Source of the DNA: Hirudo medicinalis
Lineage: Eukaryota; Annelida; Clitellata; Hirudinida; Hirudinidae
Assembly: GCA_011800805.1 (NCBI GenBank)
Contig: MPNW01000152.1
Span: forward strand, 220,286-284,285
Direction of reading: 5' to 3'
Length of the DNA: 64,000 bases
Of the stretch, positions 36,345 through 49,976 are shown one piece after another. The position numbers and the translations under genes are program-made. Below the pieces are notes generated by a model. It worked only from the letters and a program-made list of their open reading frames with translations, ran no database searches and was not told where the DNA came from. Position 1 is the stretch's first letter. Each line of letters begins with the position of its first letter.

Positions 36345-39300
36345 GCACATTTAAAAACATAAGCCACACATAATTGTGGTTAACCATAAAATAACATTTA
36401 AAAATGACATTAAAAAAAGATGAAGTGCTCAATGCAAATCAAAATATGTTTGTATTCAGCATAAAAAATACTTCGAACAAACAACCTGCCAAACGACCGA
36501 CAGAGCTTCGTTGATTGATTCCAACCCCCCTTCAGAAGGTGACCTGACATGGAACATGACAAATCCAATCTGAAAAGGCAAGAACGACATGTACATTATT
36601 ATCACATCAACATCACTTCACATCAAGTCATGATTTACAAGATATTACTCAGCATAACTAACTTATCAATAACAACAAATAACCATTTCTTCAATAAAAT
36701 GAAAGTCTCTCAAAACAAACCAAATAGTTGAAGATGCAGTGAGCGGCTTGCGACGGCAGAACTGGGACGTGCCACAAGAGCTTCCTGAGGAGGAAAATCA
36801 GTTCCTTGTGGCGAACTTTGTTGGTCAATTTCTCAAGGAATGTTCTCAGAAACAGGGCAGGATCCTCAACCAGACATTTCCAGATTATTTTCTCAGCAAC
36901 TTCACTCACTGCATTGAAGCAATAAACTTCAATCAGTTATCAACTCATTTTAGTTGTGGTTTTTGAAGATAATTATTGTTCACTTTTGTCATTAAAGAGC
37001 TAATTTGCAATAAATTCTTATATATCAGCATATATTAGCATCGTCATCATCATCATCACCCACCAGAAGTTCCATCAGCATTAACTTCAAAATCATCCAA
37101 GCACTGAATGATGTTGATTGCAGATTGACAGATTGAGGATGGAAAGAATGATTGAGCGAGATGCATTTGGTTGGTGTGGAGGGGGTACGTCCTCTCATCA
37201 TCTGCAACATTTAACATTTAACACTCCATCATCAATTGATTTGATTATCTTGTAATGCTTTTAACAATGTGTATTTGCTGACATAAATTCAATGTTTAAT
37301 ATTTTATTCTTAAAATAAACAAATGTTACAAATTAATAAACAGATGTCAACCCTATCAATATCATTTTAAATAATAAGTAATAAATTAAAACTTAGTTGT
37401 GCTCCAACAAAATGGGCTCAAGGATATTAACAATAAAACAGCAATTGCCGGCTTAATTAGCCAATCATCGATTAGCATCATCAATTTGCAAACGAATGAA
37501 GCTGATGTTGTGCACTGCTACCTTCAACCTGCATCGGTCGACAAAAAAACACGCTACCATGGCGACCGGACAAGTTTCTAACATTCGAGGCCCTGTTCAC
37601 CACAGCCACTGACATTCTTCTGGTGGCAACAGCCAAGGAAAGTTCCTCTTGAAGAGCTGAATGGTGATGACGATGTCTTTGATGATGATGGTGATGATGG
37701 CTTTGTTGATAATTTATTAAAATAATAATATTAATTTAATATGTCAGTAGCTATAAGTAGTTAATCATTGTGTAAGCAATTTGTCGATGCTCTAAAATGG
37801 TTTTGGCTGATATTGAAAATATAAGGTGGCATTTTTATTGAGGTAATCAAGATGTATTATAAGTAATATGAAGAAATATGAAGCACATAATAATTAAGTA
37901 GTTAGTTGTGAGAACGAAGATCTCACCATCCTCATGGTCCTCGCTGGAGTGCAGCAGAGCCGGTTCTATGGACGCCGTCGAACAAATGGGCACGGACGTC
38001 ATGAAACAGTTTTCTCTTGCGACTCTTTTTTTGCCTTCTTCTGCCAATAACGCTTGGTGTATCATTTGTTGTTGTTGTTTTCTTCTTGTTGTTGTTGCTG
38101 TCACTAGGGACTTCTGTAAGTTGTTCGAGTGCCATTTGTAACCATTAATTCGACTTTATGAATGATGGTCATTGGACTCGTGACATTTACATTTAAGCAA
38201 ATTAACAGTGAAGATGGTTGAATAAACTTTTTGTTCCATTTTATTTTAAAGCAAAACTATTGAAAATCGTCGAAAGAAATGGTCTCACAGATTCCTTCTG
38301 ATTGATCGTTACTTCCTCAACTTTTGTTTTGAAATGGGGCAACCATGGCGCATCAACAGTGGGCAAGCTTGCAAGTCCAATTGTGGGGGATGGGAGAACA
38401 AAATCAATGTTTGGGGGAGGAATCTGTTTTTGAATGTTATTTTTATGTAATTGTGCAAATCAACCCCTCAAAAATATTAATTACAACTATTCATATAATC
38501 TTCTGAGATATCTTATGAAAATAAATTATATTATTTCCTCAGCTTATTGTAACATTTTTAAATATATTGCTTCTAATCATGACTAATCAATATTCACTTT
38601 GAAGTGGTAATGCGCGCCCTCCTCCATGCGATGCCAAACTTGAAAACGGAAATTCCAGAGAATTGAAAATCTTCAAAAGAATCAAAGTCAATCAAAGTCA
38701 AGTGCTTGCAGGTTAAAAATAGAAAAGACTCAATGAAACAGGTAAAAGTGAACCTCAACGTGGCACCAATCCTGAAAGAGGCATCGGGATGCTGAAACTG
38801 GTACGAGATCAACTCCTGCATGTGCTCGGGAACTCTTATTGAAGACAAGAGGAACACAGAAGCTGAAAATTCAAAACTGAACATAAATAAACATCTGAAT
38901 GGCACATCACTGACCAATTTAATCACAGATTTAAGATATTATCGCAATTAAACTAATAATCAAACTAACCATTAAGCTTCATTTATACTTTATATTTGTC
39001 AATAACGGTTGGTTGATTAGTTATTCATAATTCCACCCACCAGCTGCAGCAGCCAATTCCTGGTCACTCTCGAGCAACAACTCCCATGCAACCGGCATGA
39101 TGTCGATGAAGATGTCGTCCGAGAGGATTGGAGCCGCTTTAGCAACGACAGCCAGTGGATTGTGAGTCAGGTTTGCAACCTGCAATTAGTCAGACAAATA
39201 AGTTAATCTTCTTAAGATATTCTTCTTAAGATATATAAACTTCTTCAACTTAGCTTAATATAAAACTTAATGTAATATATTCTTACAAAAGAATTGTTAA

Positions 39301-39602
39301 GTAATTATTCAAATTCTACTAAAAAACTTTGTATATAAGATATGTATATATGACGCTTAATTATAATTAATAATAACTAATAATAATTAATAAATTATTA
39401 AATAATAATAATTAATAATTATAATATTTATAATATTAATTTATTATAATTAATAATTATAATATTTATAATATTAATTATTATAATTTTATATAATATT
39501 ATAATATTAATTAATTATAATATGATTATAGTTAGAATTAATAATTATAATTATTATATATTATATATATTGTTATTGTTATCGTCATCGTCATCGTCAT
39601 CG

Positions 39603-39633
<31 letters not shown>

Positions 39634-42600
39634 ATATTAATACGAGATTGGTTAAGACTTAAGAAGACCTGCTGATCCAAATACTTCATGATGAGGAGGG
39701 CTTCATTGTGCTTGTCGGGCACGGCATGGCTAGGATCGGGATCAGACGAGCACGTTGATTTCGTTGACGAGTGATGATTTGAAGACGACGAGTGGCACGA
39801 CTTCGATGAATCCTGGATTCAGACGCAGCAACTAATCAATCAATCAAGCCATTTCACCAAATGCTTTTGAGCAGCCAATTAGAACATTGCATTATTTATT
39901 AAAACACTATACATCAGAGAAATATGATACATTATTTTGTAACATGGCCAAAAAAAGAAGTCACTAAAATGCTTACCTTTTGCTTTGGCTTGTTGGTTTG
40001 AACCTTCACACTTTGAACATGTGTGTCCTGGGGTTCCATGGAGTTATAAACCTTTCTCAGGGCAAGCATCAAACGACTACAACTTCTTCTTTGCCTTTCG
40101 TAGCAGTTGAGATGGCAGAAGTTTTGGTGGTCGCATACGAAGTTTGATTTGTTGGCCAATTGAACCACAACCTGGTAATGTAATGTGAACTTCTGCCATC
40201 AAGAAGTAATTAGCAAAACCTATTTAACCTATAATTTTAAAACATGATTAATGAAACATCTAATGATTTAATTTGTGGATGAATACATTTGAAATTACCT
40301 TCACCCAGGGCATGTTATCTCCAAGACATTTGTCCTCATAAGAAATACCTGGGGAGGTTTCAGATTCAAAGTTCTGTGCATCCTCGTTTTCTTCCTCTTC
40401 AAAAATTGCATACGAAGAAGAAACCGTCTCCTCAGTCGAATTTGCAGAGTGCAACGACTGGGTGCTCACTTTCCGATGCTTTGTGCTTCCCACTCTTGGA
40501 AGACCTGGTGACAATGGGGAGTGATCAATCTCATTGGTTTGTGCAGAAAGGTTATTCATTGTTTAGAGTGTTTACAGCAGTGCAAGTTTCTTGTGGAAAT
40601 TCATATTTTCTCATTAAATTTCCATTTAATTGTAACCACGTATTGTTTAAATTTAGTTTCCTGTGGTAGATACAGCATAACAAATGAATGACTAAAACTG
40701 CACCTTGTTCAGCATGATGTGTTACTTTGAAGCTCCTGTTGTGCTTGAAAGTGGCATTCTGATCAGAACCTCTTCGAGCTTTCAACAATTTCTGTCCACT
40801 TGAAATCATTGATTTTCTTCCTGAATTGCAAACCAGTTGTAAATTAATTGAGGACTTAAATAAGTAAATTAATTAAGAATAATTAAGAATAATTTAGCAA
40901 CTACAAAAAAATATTAAAAGATGTAAACCTGGCTTAGGATCCAAAGAACTGTTGGTGTTGGACTGAGAGATTGAGTTGGTGCTGCTGTGCATGGAATCCG
41001 ATCTGGTTGTCACATCCAGTACTGCAAAGCTGATCTTCCTATCACTTCCTCCTTAATGTTTATTTATTTTTAAATGTACTTATTATAGCATTCTAATTAA
41101 TGATCTTATTACTTTTTTATGCAGATTAAAAATCTTGTGATTTGTTTATCAATAATTGAATTTAATGGAGGTATAGGTGATAATAAATAATGTGAACTTA
41201 AACAAGGAATTCACTTCCATCAAACACCTTCTTGGGGTCTGTTGGAAGAGGGAAACTCCCCACTTTCTGGTGGGGTAAATACGGAACTCCACCTACGATT
41301 TGGATCGTTCTTGTTGTCGGCGACCCTCTCGTAACGCTGGCGTTTTATAGTCGGGAGGTTCTGGTGTGTCTCTCTTAGGTAGGCTGTTATTTCATATAGC
41401 AGCTGGCATGCCACAAGTTTGAGAGAATGGGGACACTCATTTCCTCCTTGATTGACTGATTCTATTTAAACAATTCTTTTAAGTAAATATTTATGCTATT
41501 TCTAATAAAATATGGCAAACATCAAAACCATTGATGTTAGGATTGGAATTAAGTGATGGGCATATTGACTTAGAAAATAACAAAAATTTAGATATTTTAA
41601 ATCTTAGTATTTTGGAATTGGAAATTAAATCGAAATGCGTATTTTAAAATAAGTCACCTTCATCCAAATAATTCTCCTCTTGGTCAGCATGCCTCGGATC
41701 CTGCTTCTTCCCATTGTCTCCCACTTTGTTCATGAACGAATAAAAGTCTGGATTCTCATCAATCAGAACTTCAGACAACCTGTTACCTAACGTCTGAAAA
41801 ACATTAAAAATCAATTTACCCATTTAAAAAATATTTTATATTTATTCAAAAAATCCATAAACCACTTCACCATGAATATGGACATCAACATTTCTCCACT
41901 AATTGAATCTTAACAACCTGCTAATTATAGTGTGACAGTGCATCATCAGTTTGAATAATTTATCATTGACGACTAGTGACCAATGTGACCAATTCCATTG
42001 ATTTCTTGAATAAAACACCATCACCTCAGCCCATTGGTGATACAGCATTCCAGCATTTTTCTGGACAGATACATTTCTTCCACTGATGGATTGCTGACTA
42101 GAATGGTTCTTTTCAATAGTACAGAGGCCTCCATAACTCAACTTCATCCAGTTTGGCCAGTCACCCTTATTACATCTGTTCACAAAATGAGCACATTCCA
42201 GCAATAGGGCTGCCCTCCCCAGCACTGGAGCCTCCTGGTTGATTTTATATTAATTACATAATTACTGAAATAATACAATTAAATAAAATGTGCAGCAAAC
42301 AAATCAAAATTTGGAAGCAGAAGAATGCAAACACTTAGAAAGGTCAAACCAGGTCAAGGAGTGCAGCAACGAGCGGAGCATCGGGCAATGAACCAGGATT
42401 GCAAAATTCTTGCAAGAAGTTGAACCTCACCAACCCAGATTTTAAAACAAACGAATTTATCAACTTTTTCTCTCGGACGAGATTTGAATTCTTCAAAAAT
42501 TGTGTTGCTCCATGAGACATACCATTCCCAAACAAATTTCCTAAATGAACAGCATAAATAACAATACATTAAAAAGATAATGCTAGTTGATGATTATTAA

Positions 42601-45600
42601 GTTTTGTAATACCTCCAATGTAATGATTTAAATATCTCCAATGGCTAATGTAATTACTTAACTACCTTCGCAAATGCTCTCCCTTTTACCAGCATGTTTC
42701 CTTCCAAAGCTTTTAAAACCATCCTCGAGCTTCCTCCTTGCACTCAAAAGTCTCAAAGTTGCTTGGCCTGTTGCTTTGAAAGACATCCTTTGCTGTGAAT
42801 GATCATTACTTAAGTAATTAATTAGCGTGATTACTTGTTATTAATAAATTTTTGCTTTAAAAATACTTTACATAAATTACAAAAATGCTGGTTTTAGTGA
42901 AAACAAATTTATGACATTGCAACATACCCCCTTAGCAAACACAAGAGATTCACCATTGGAAAAATCTTCTTCATTGTCAGACTTTGGACTTTTGTGAAAT
43001 CCTTAAATAACAATATTTTCAAGTTAAAAATTTTCATGTTCAACTGTGCATAATTTTCAAAATTACAAACTCCCCAAAAATCCAGTTTTGAGTTTTAGAA
43101 GTCACCCAAAAAATTTACTACTTTTTACTCCACATTTACTATTGCTATTACAGCCATTATTATGGTACTTTATTTTATCACAGCAATTATTAAATGCAAT
43201 TTTATCATGTTTTATCAAGAGCAGCTAAGAGGAAAAATATAAAAATATGATATTATTAATTATTATTATTAATTATATGTTATTATTAATTATTATTTTT
43301 ATATATTATTAATTAATAATAATTATATTCATATAATATTATAATTGTATTGTTATTAATAACAACAATAAACACCTCGGAACATCCTGACTGATTTCTT
43401 CTTTGTGAGAAACTGAACATCATCATCAGCTATGGAGAAAATGCTGGCCCTGGGGCTGATGTGTCCATGGTATGCTAACTGATCCTCACAGGGGTTGTCA
43501 GCACATGACATGTGTGATGGAAATGAATGCTGATGCATAATTATTGTATAATTAATAATCTCCCAAATATTTATTAAACAACAAAAACTGATTTGACAAC
43601 TTTTTTTGTTTTCTTCTTAAAAATGGATTTTGACTTGTAAGGAGCACAGCCAGTAGCATTAAGCACGTGACCATCTTTATCTTCGTCACTGCAGGATTAG
43701 AGTTACAATTGAATGAACAAGTGTTAGTTTAAATTAAGTATGTATAGCATTAAACACAGCATGAACATGGCATGGTTAGCTCAATGGTCTCTGCAGGCAT
43801 CAGTAATGGTCATTATATGCATGCAACCCTAAGAGGGATCGCCCTCGGGCAGGGGTGCTACGCAAATGGTAGGGCGATTAAAAAAGATGTGCCTATGCAT
43901 CCTATTCAGATACAAGAAGCACTTAAAAGTAATGGTTCAAACTGACCTTACAATCTCAAACCAATGTACTTGTAGTTAATGACATTCATTGGTAATAATT
44001 AGGAACAATTATTAATATTATTAATGCAATTTAAATTAATGCACAGGGCCAACAAAACTATAATTAACCTTTTAGTACTAGTGAGAATTTCAGGGTTTTC
44101 AGATGGTTTCATGGCATCCATCAAAAATGAAAGAGCAACACACCTGAATGTGCTCCCATTATTATCTTTCATGTAGTTGACCAACTGTTTTATCTCATGA
44201 TATAAATGCTACAAAATGATTGAATAAATCAATTTATTTAGTCAAAATCAAAGGCAAATTTTTGATAATCCTCACAATATTTTCATGGGCCAGAATCTCC
44301 TTCTCACAATCCACAAACTTTACAAGAAGTTTCTTCCAAATGAGGACAACGATTCTATTTTGAATTGAGTTCATGTTGCTAGAAGGTTCTCCAAAGTTGT
44401 TGGAATAACCAAGACCCGAATGGAAATCAAAACCGCTCTCTCTCTTTGAACCTGCGGTTTGTTTTATTCAGTCATCAATTGGAAGGCACTGACATATGCC
44501 ATTTGTTTACCTCCCATGTGATAGATATTGATGGTGTCAGAACAATATCCAAGCAAAACATGGAGACATTCCATGAGCACAGAAAGGGGTTGGTCAAGAA
44601 ACTGAGAGGCAATGTACTTCTTGAAGAGTGGAAGATTTATTTCAATTAATTTTTCCAAACACTCAAACACCTGACCCCTTAAGTTGCTGGATATCTTCAG
44701 AGAACAATCACTGCATCCGTGGACGCATCCTATAGCTCGGAAAACTCTGAATGATCGTTGGAGTAGGATTTAATAACAAGTGGTCCAATTAATAATAATT
44801 CAATAATAGCACTTTAGTCTGACAAGAATTTTAACAGTTTGATTCATTAAAACATTGAAATGCAGTTTATACAATGACCACAGACCTAAATAGAATATCC
44901 ATGGTCATAAAAAACATGGATTCATCTTCAGATTTCTTGGATTTCTTCAGTGAAGACTGGGATCTGTCCAAGTTATTAATTTCTGAATTGTCTGCCTTCC
45001 TGAATGCCAACTCATCATCTTTGTGAATCTTCTTGAAGAAGTTAAGATCCTCAAAGCAATTTATGAGTTCAATAATGATGTAACAAACTCTTGAACTCAT
45101 GTGACGAGAAGAGAGATTATAGATTGCCAACAAAACTACACTATATTTTAACTGGCCATCTGCCTGAATATAGCAAGTTGATCCTGATGCTTCACAAGTA
45201 TCTTCATTGTTGGTGTAATGAATTTTTGAATCAGTGAGACTCCTCTGCAAGTTATCATGTTGGTTATTAGTTAAATCTCCCTGATTCTTTGAAGATTCAG
45301 AAACGATTTCAACGACTTTCTTCATTGGCCAGCTACAGCTTGATGGTGGTTTGGAGTTGTCACAGGTAATTGTGATGATGGGTTTCTGAGGTTTGCCATC
45401 TTGAGGAGTTGGACTTTCTTTCTTTCCAGTGTGAAATGAAGCAGAAGTAAAAGATCCAAAGTTTTCTATAAAAAAAAAAGACACATTATGACACCAAACA
45501 TAGAATCTAAAATATTGGGCATCAAGATGTTACTTTAAACAACATCAAATTTTGAAGGATAACGGCAATAACCAAAACCTGGTTTAGAAGAAAGAAGAGT

Positions 45601-47052
45601 TGAACCCTCGATTAGATTCTTAACTCCTTGGCCCTCAGATGGAAGAACTTTGGATGGAGTTGTGTTTTTTGTGGGAAGTGTTGAAAAAGTTGCATGAGGA
45701 AACGAACAGCTTGCCAGCAATGCCTCAACAGATGCAGAATCTTTTCTAGGAAAAACTTTTGTCTCATTCTCCTTGCACAGTTCCAAGTTTGGCATTGACT
45801 GACTGAGTTGTTTAAGTTTTTTAATGCGGGTCATTTCAAGTTTTATATCAGTGAGGCGTTTAAGCAGGTATTGGAGTGACCAGTTTATGCCTTCCTCATC
45901 CCACTGTGGACAAAATAAACACTGAAGGACAGCTATGTCCATGTAGGTGGCACTAAGTACATCATATTGATGTAATTTTGGATTACTTTCTGAAATCTTG
46001 TCTGTCTTGAACATGAGGTTTGGATCAAGATCAAAATTAATTTCAGTACTTTTTCCAGGCTCATTTGAAGATGATATTTTCATGGATGTTGCAGACTCTT
46101 CCATTGAGTTCCTGTTTGAGAGAGCACAAATGTCACTCATTTGAACCAAGGGAGCACTCCTGGATAGTGTATCACTACTCTCTGTTGTAGGGAAAGGTTC
46201 ACCCTCCTTTGATTCAGAAAACAGATCTTCACTTGAAGTTCCCTGACCAAGATAAATGTTTGCCATATTGAAGTTCACCTTAGAAACTTCATTCTGAGGT
46301 TTAAAGTGTAGTTGCTTCATTTTCACTGGTCTGGAGAAGCATGAAACGTTAGGTTGTTGAAAATGCCACAGTGGCTCCCATAGCCTGAGTCCATTTTCCA
46401 GCTTCAGATTTTCAAAATCTGATCTTCGAAGAGAACTAACAAGTGGAACCAGCAGGAACACAAACAGCTGAATGGTATCCAGGGAGTGTAAATATGTGCA
46501 TCTTGATTGGTCAGGCCTTCCACTCTCACTGTCTTCGCACTCACCGGCTGCATCCAGAATGATCCAGTGCAGTGTATAGAGCAGCTTTATCTCAATAGAA
46601 TTGAACTTTGACTCTGAATTCGTTTCACTCCTGTTCTTCAAGACTGCAGCACAGCAATGAATCACATGAGGCAGGGCAGCTCTAACAAACTTCCATCTAG
46701 GAATGCTTTGAATTGCTTCACAGAGACTAGGAGACAAACCATGCAAAATATTTTGCACAATGACACGTTCAAAGGACTGACAAACAAAATTTAAAACTTA
46801 ATATAAAAATTAAATCCATCTTTTCATAATTGCACAATCTCACCACACATGAGGCTTCACAGAGTTTTGTTAGCCTAGATCTGATGAAAGGGCTAAAAAT
46901 CATAATTTTCACATGTTCATCAGGAATAATTCATGTTATAAATCAAATCCCAAGGATTACCTCGTCTGCCTCCATAGAAAGGTTTGAATCGGTATCGGAA
47001 TGGACAGTTCATCCTCTGAGGTGGAGGTATCTTTTACCTTCTTTTTAACCAT
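28171..47052 (-). CDS. UNC80: UNC80, NALCN channel complex subunit (many exons)
   Basis: The first exon (47052-46961) reads MVKKKVKDT...PIPIQTFLWRQT, a hallmark UNC80 start. The second (46892-46844) reads SRLTKLCEASCV. A large third exon (46776 to about 45575) has NILHGLSPSLCEAIQSIPRW and LLYTLHWIILDAAGECED. Further clear exons: 45465-44886, 44746-44511, 44451-44276, 44208-44069, then near 43.4, 42.4 (EFCNPGSLPDAPLVAALLD), 42.1 (GRAALLLECAHFVNRCNKGD), 41.3, 40.1, 39.1 (APILSDDIFIDIMPVAWELL), 38.8, 38.3, 38.0, 37.1, 36.8 (KCLVEDPALFLRTFLEKLT), 36.0 (FKDLKQTLRKEQCDV), 35.3, 34.7, 34.0 (PLFLNVINGIIVLHADD), 33.7, 33.1 (EAMNLCITVIAHSVESLR), 32.8, 32.0 (ALELLDHKSHI-like), 31.4 (NTDWSQTSIRPALNLILRRL), 30.9, 29.9, 29.4, 29.0 and 28.7 kb. 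The stop is TAG or TGA at 28171. UNC80 and UNC79 support the NALCN sodium-leak channel in neurons. Order and strand match the family from end to end. Introns are mostly short. Exact boundaries of many middle exons remain approximate. Confidence 0.93.
34575..34655. repeat. (ATC)n microsatellite at an UNC80 donor site
   Basis: On the transcribed minus strand the intron opens GTTAGTTATGATGATGATG directly after the exon ending SSQGSQ. A poly-Asp open frame across it is spurious. Confidence 0.9.
36110..36197. repeat. (ATC)n/(GTC)n microsatellite before an UNC80 acceptor
   Basis: Lies in the intron just upstream, in the transcribed sense, of the acceptor CCCAACTTCAG that precedes VVPCVTGIYFKDLKQT. 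Confidence 0.9.
36307..36345. repeat. (TA)n microsatellite
   Basis: Dinucleotide run in an UNC80 intron. Confidence 0.9.
39340..39650. repeat. AT-rich (TAATAATTA)n and (ATC)n block
   Basis: Low-complexity TAATTATTA permutations followed by CGTCATCGTCATCG and CATTATCATT runs inside an UNC80 intron. Confidence 0.85.
43235..43350. repeat. (TTATTAATTA)n low-complexity block
   Basis: AT-only simple sequence in an UNC80 intron. Confidence 0.8.
43765..43885 (+). mobile_element. SINE-like element in an UNC80 intron
   Basis: Begins with an A-box-like GGTTAGCTCAATGG, then a diverged middle, then GGGATCGCCCTCGGGCAGGGG and a G-rich end. It resembles the element at 26128. Inserted opposite to UNC80 transcription. 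Confidence 0.4.
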
Positions 47053-48640
47053 CAAAAGTTATTCGTGTAGACAGCAAATCAACTCGCAGTTCGTGCATCA
47101 ATTCGATTACTTCGTCGTAATCAATACAGCCCGCACGCAAACGTACAACGCTTCAATCCAGAGAAATGCGATGAGCGCTAGGATGAAGATGAAGATGATG
47201 ATGCCGCTGCTCTGCTTCCCAATCGCTCTCGTCTCCTGGCAATTGCTGACGGAGATCTGACATTATAAACTTATTTTGAATCGCTTGTTTCAATACTAAT
47301 TTGTATCTTGAGTTTGCTTTTTTCAATTCATATTAATCAAAATAGTCAACAGGAAGACTCTGGAAGATGTTTAGCTGTTTCAGTTTTCAACTGTTTCATA
47401 TGATTTCTTACGAACTAAAGAAAGCACCAGTTTTACACGATTTTTGTTAACACCTAATGTTCAAATAACTTCCATTCTGAAGCTCAGCGGCAGGGTTCCT
47501 CCGTTTTCAAACGTTTCAGCCCTAAGAATTTCGGGCCGCTAATTGGTCATCCAACAATTTAATGCAAAAATAGTAGTTTACAGAACTTTTGGAGAGTTGA
47601 GCGAAGTTATGAACTTCTGAAACCAGCTGAAATGACCTGATAAAGCTTCGTCTTCGTATAGAGATGGGGTTTAGTAATTAGCTGTGGAAACAAGTAATTG
47701 AGAATGAATGGGGAGAGTACTGATGAGATGATAAGGAAATCTTGGAACTAGTATATAATGTATCCCCATTATAATATATAATGTATCCCCACCCTCTGGG
47801 CTCTCACGGATTAACAGAAATAGTATCAGAGAGCCTCATTATTTTGACATTGTTCCCTTTCCTAACCTCCCTCCTACCACTAGGGTTTTGTTTGCAGTAC
47901 TCTTTGAAGAAGTGGTTCTTATATGTACTTTCTGCAAGGCCCACATTTACAATTCAAACATTTTTGCGACCAATGTGTTATTAAGTGTCATTAAAGCCTT
48001 TGTTGACACATAATTTATTGCGCATGCTTTTATTTTAATTTGAGGTAAATATTCCTATGTAACTATAAACAGGGTTTAAGTTATTTTCATTTACGTTAGT
48101 CAAAGATGGAGGGGATGTTTGCGCTTGGATAACATATCTATTCTGGTTGGAATTTTTTGATAAACACACTAGAAGATCATCCTCCACGTTCGTTTTTCAT
48201 CGATAGTTTTCATAGCAGTCAGGACGGAAACCATGGGGACACCCCATTATTTCGTGATAACTCGCCAAACAAAAATTTGATTATGGGGAAATTTTAATAT
48301 GTTGTGTAATTATACCTTTGTGATTATATCTTAAATTTTCGTCAAGATATGTTCATGCATTAATTTAAAAATTCAAAAAACTTGATTTCGTTTCTCCTTT
48401 ATTCTCAATAATTTTAAAACATCCGTTATACATTGATTTTATTAAGGTTTTTACGAATTTTCCATCCAGTTCTTTCCAGGCACTCCTAATGGCGTTTTCC
48501 AGGTCAGATTTGGAATGGAACCGTCTTCCATTGTTGTAAACTAGTCTTGACAACATTCCCCAGATGTTTTCTAGAAACATCTTGGATTTAAGTCTGAGGA
48601 AAAGGCTGGCTGCCTCTATCCTCTTAGAGCATTCAACATT

Positions 48641-48871
48641 TGTCTAACGACTCGGGAACGGTTAGATATTCAAACTTAGAATGACTCAATGACCAAGTCA
48701 ATCGATTTTATGTAAAATAGTCTTTTATTAAAACAAAAATCAACAACGACATTCTGTTCAATTTCACAATAATCTCTTTTGGTTCGCTCTCTGTCTACTA
48801 TTTATACATGTAGCGTGAGAACACTACCATGAGAAAATGTCACGGATGGGTGAGCCACACCCACCGTGACA
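48641..48871 (-). mobile_element. Probable solo LTR inside the Tc1 copy
   Basis: A 231-bp insertion interrupts the transposase between the QDN block and the DLNP/ENIWG block. On the minus strand it starts TGTCACGG and ends TTAGACA (TG...CA ends), with a TATA-like GTATAAATAG and an AATAAA signal in LTR-like order. No matching 4-6 bp target duplication was found, so the call is provisional. Confidence 0.5.
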
Positions 48872-49475
48872 CTGGTCAACTCATAACTTTCAAATGTCTG
48901 TCCTCGAAAAATGTCTTCGTCAACTTGGAAATATGGATCGGGGCATTATCTTGCTGGAAAATAAAATGTTTTCCTTAATAAGCTTCCCCAAAAGGCATGA
49001 GATGATCTTCTAATACTTTGATGTAATCTGCTGAAGACTGTCTCCCATCCAGAAAGCCCAGTTCAGTTAATCCTTCTGGAAATTCCTCCCCAAATCATCA
49101 CCGATATTATTCCATGATTTCGGTTAAAAAATGTTTCTTTTTCTAACCCGAGGTCATGCCAGTAGAACTGATGACCATCAGGTCCATCCAGCTTAAATTT
49201 CTTCTCATCTGAAAAAATAATATTGCCCCAACCATCTCTGATGGAGAGCATGGTTTTGACCCATTTCACTCTAGCCAACTTGTGATGGTTTTTAAGAGCT
49301 GGAATCCTTTTCATATAATAAAATACCACTAGATCTCAAATAATTTAACACTATAATTTTACAAATTTTTCAATCAAGTTCATTTCTAATTTGATTTGCT
49401 GAAAATTTACCTAAAATTTGCCTTTCTTACCAGGTGTCTTTGCTGACGAATCGTCAGTTTCTTGGGTCTTCAATG

Positions 49476-49976
49476 GGATCTTTTCCAGATAAGCCCCGAC
49501 AAAAAGTTAACCCCCGCCACCAAAAAAAGATTATAAAAAAAGAGGACATGAAACTTGTACTTTTAGTTTTTATTGAAGAGGGTGAAATTGGGACATGTCA
49601 TTAATAATTCGCATGAAAAGGTCCGTATTTCGGTACCTTTGCCTCCAGGCCATTGTTGCATAAACGTTGCTGATGGATCACTCCGTGGCTTTGCAAAAAC
49701 CGTATTGCCGTCTCCTTGTCATGAACGAGAGTCGAAAGCGTCAGAAAGTTCATTTCAGGTTTTACGTCAGAACATAGAAAATTTTTGAAAAAAGTGAGTC
49801 TAGAGGCGGATAAGGAGTTGTTTTAAAGGCGCGCGTTTAAATATTCAATTGTCTAGACATCAGAACTAGGTCAAGGTTGCGTGCGTGCATTAAATTGGAG
49901 CTGGAAAAAAGTGGCGGGGCTTAACTTTTCGCGCGTGCACTTTTGCATTAGTGGCGGGGCTTATCTGGTAAAGATC
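49476..49976. mobile_element. 501-bp MITE with TIRs and 9-bp TSD (MULE-like)
   Basis: Flanked by identical TCTTCAATG at 49467-49475 and 49977-49985. Termini read GGATCTTTTCCAGATAAGCC inward from the left and GATCTTTACCAGATAAGCCC from the right, both followed by CCCG. The GCGGGGCTTA motif is repeated subterminally. The inside has no transposase (one 71-codon open frame of unknown nature). Nine-base duplications are typical of Mutator-like elements. It is inserted in the N-terminal part of the Tc1 transposase. Confidence 0.8.

Noticed and set aside
44446..44649. Plus-strand 67-codon frame
   Set aside because: Antisense of the UNC80 exon containing LLGYCSDTINIYHMGG.
47781..47984. Hydrophobic 67-codon plus-strand frame upstream of UNC80
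   Set aside because: No family resemblance or splice context; probably chance.
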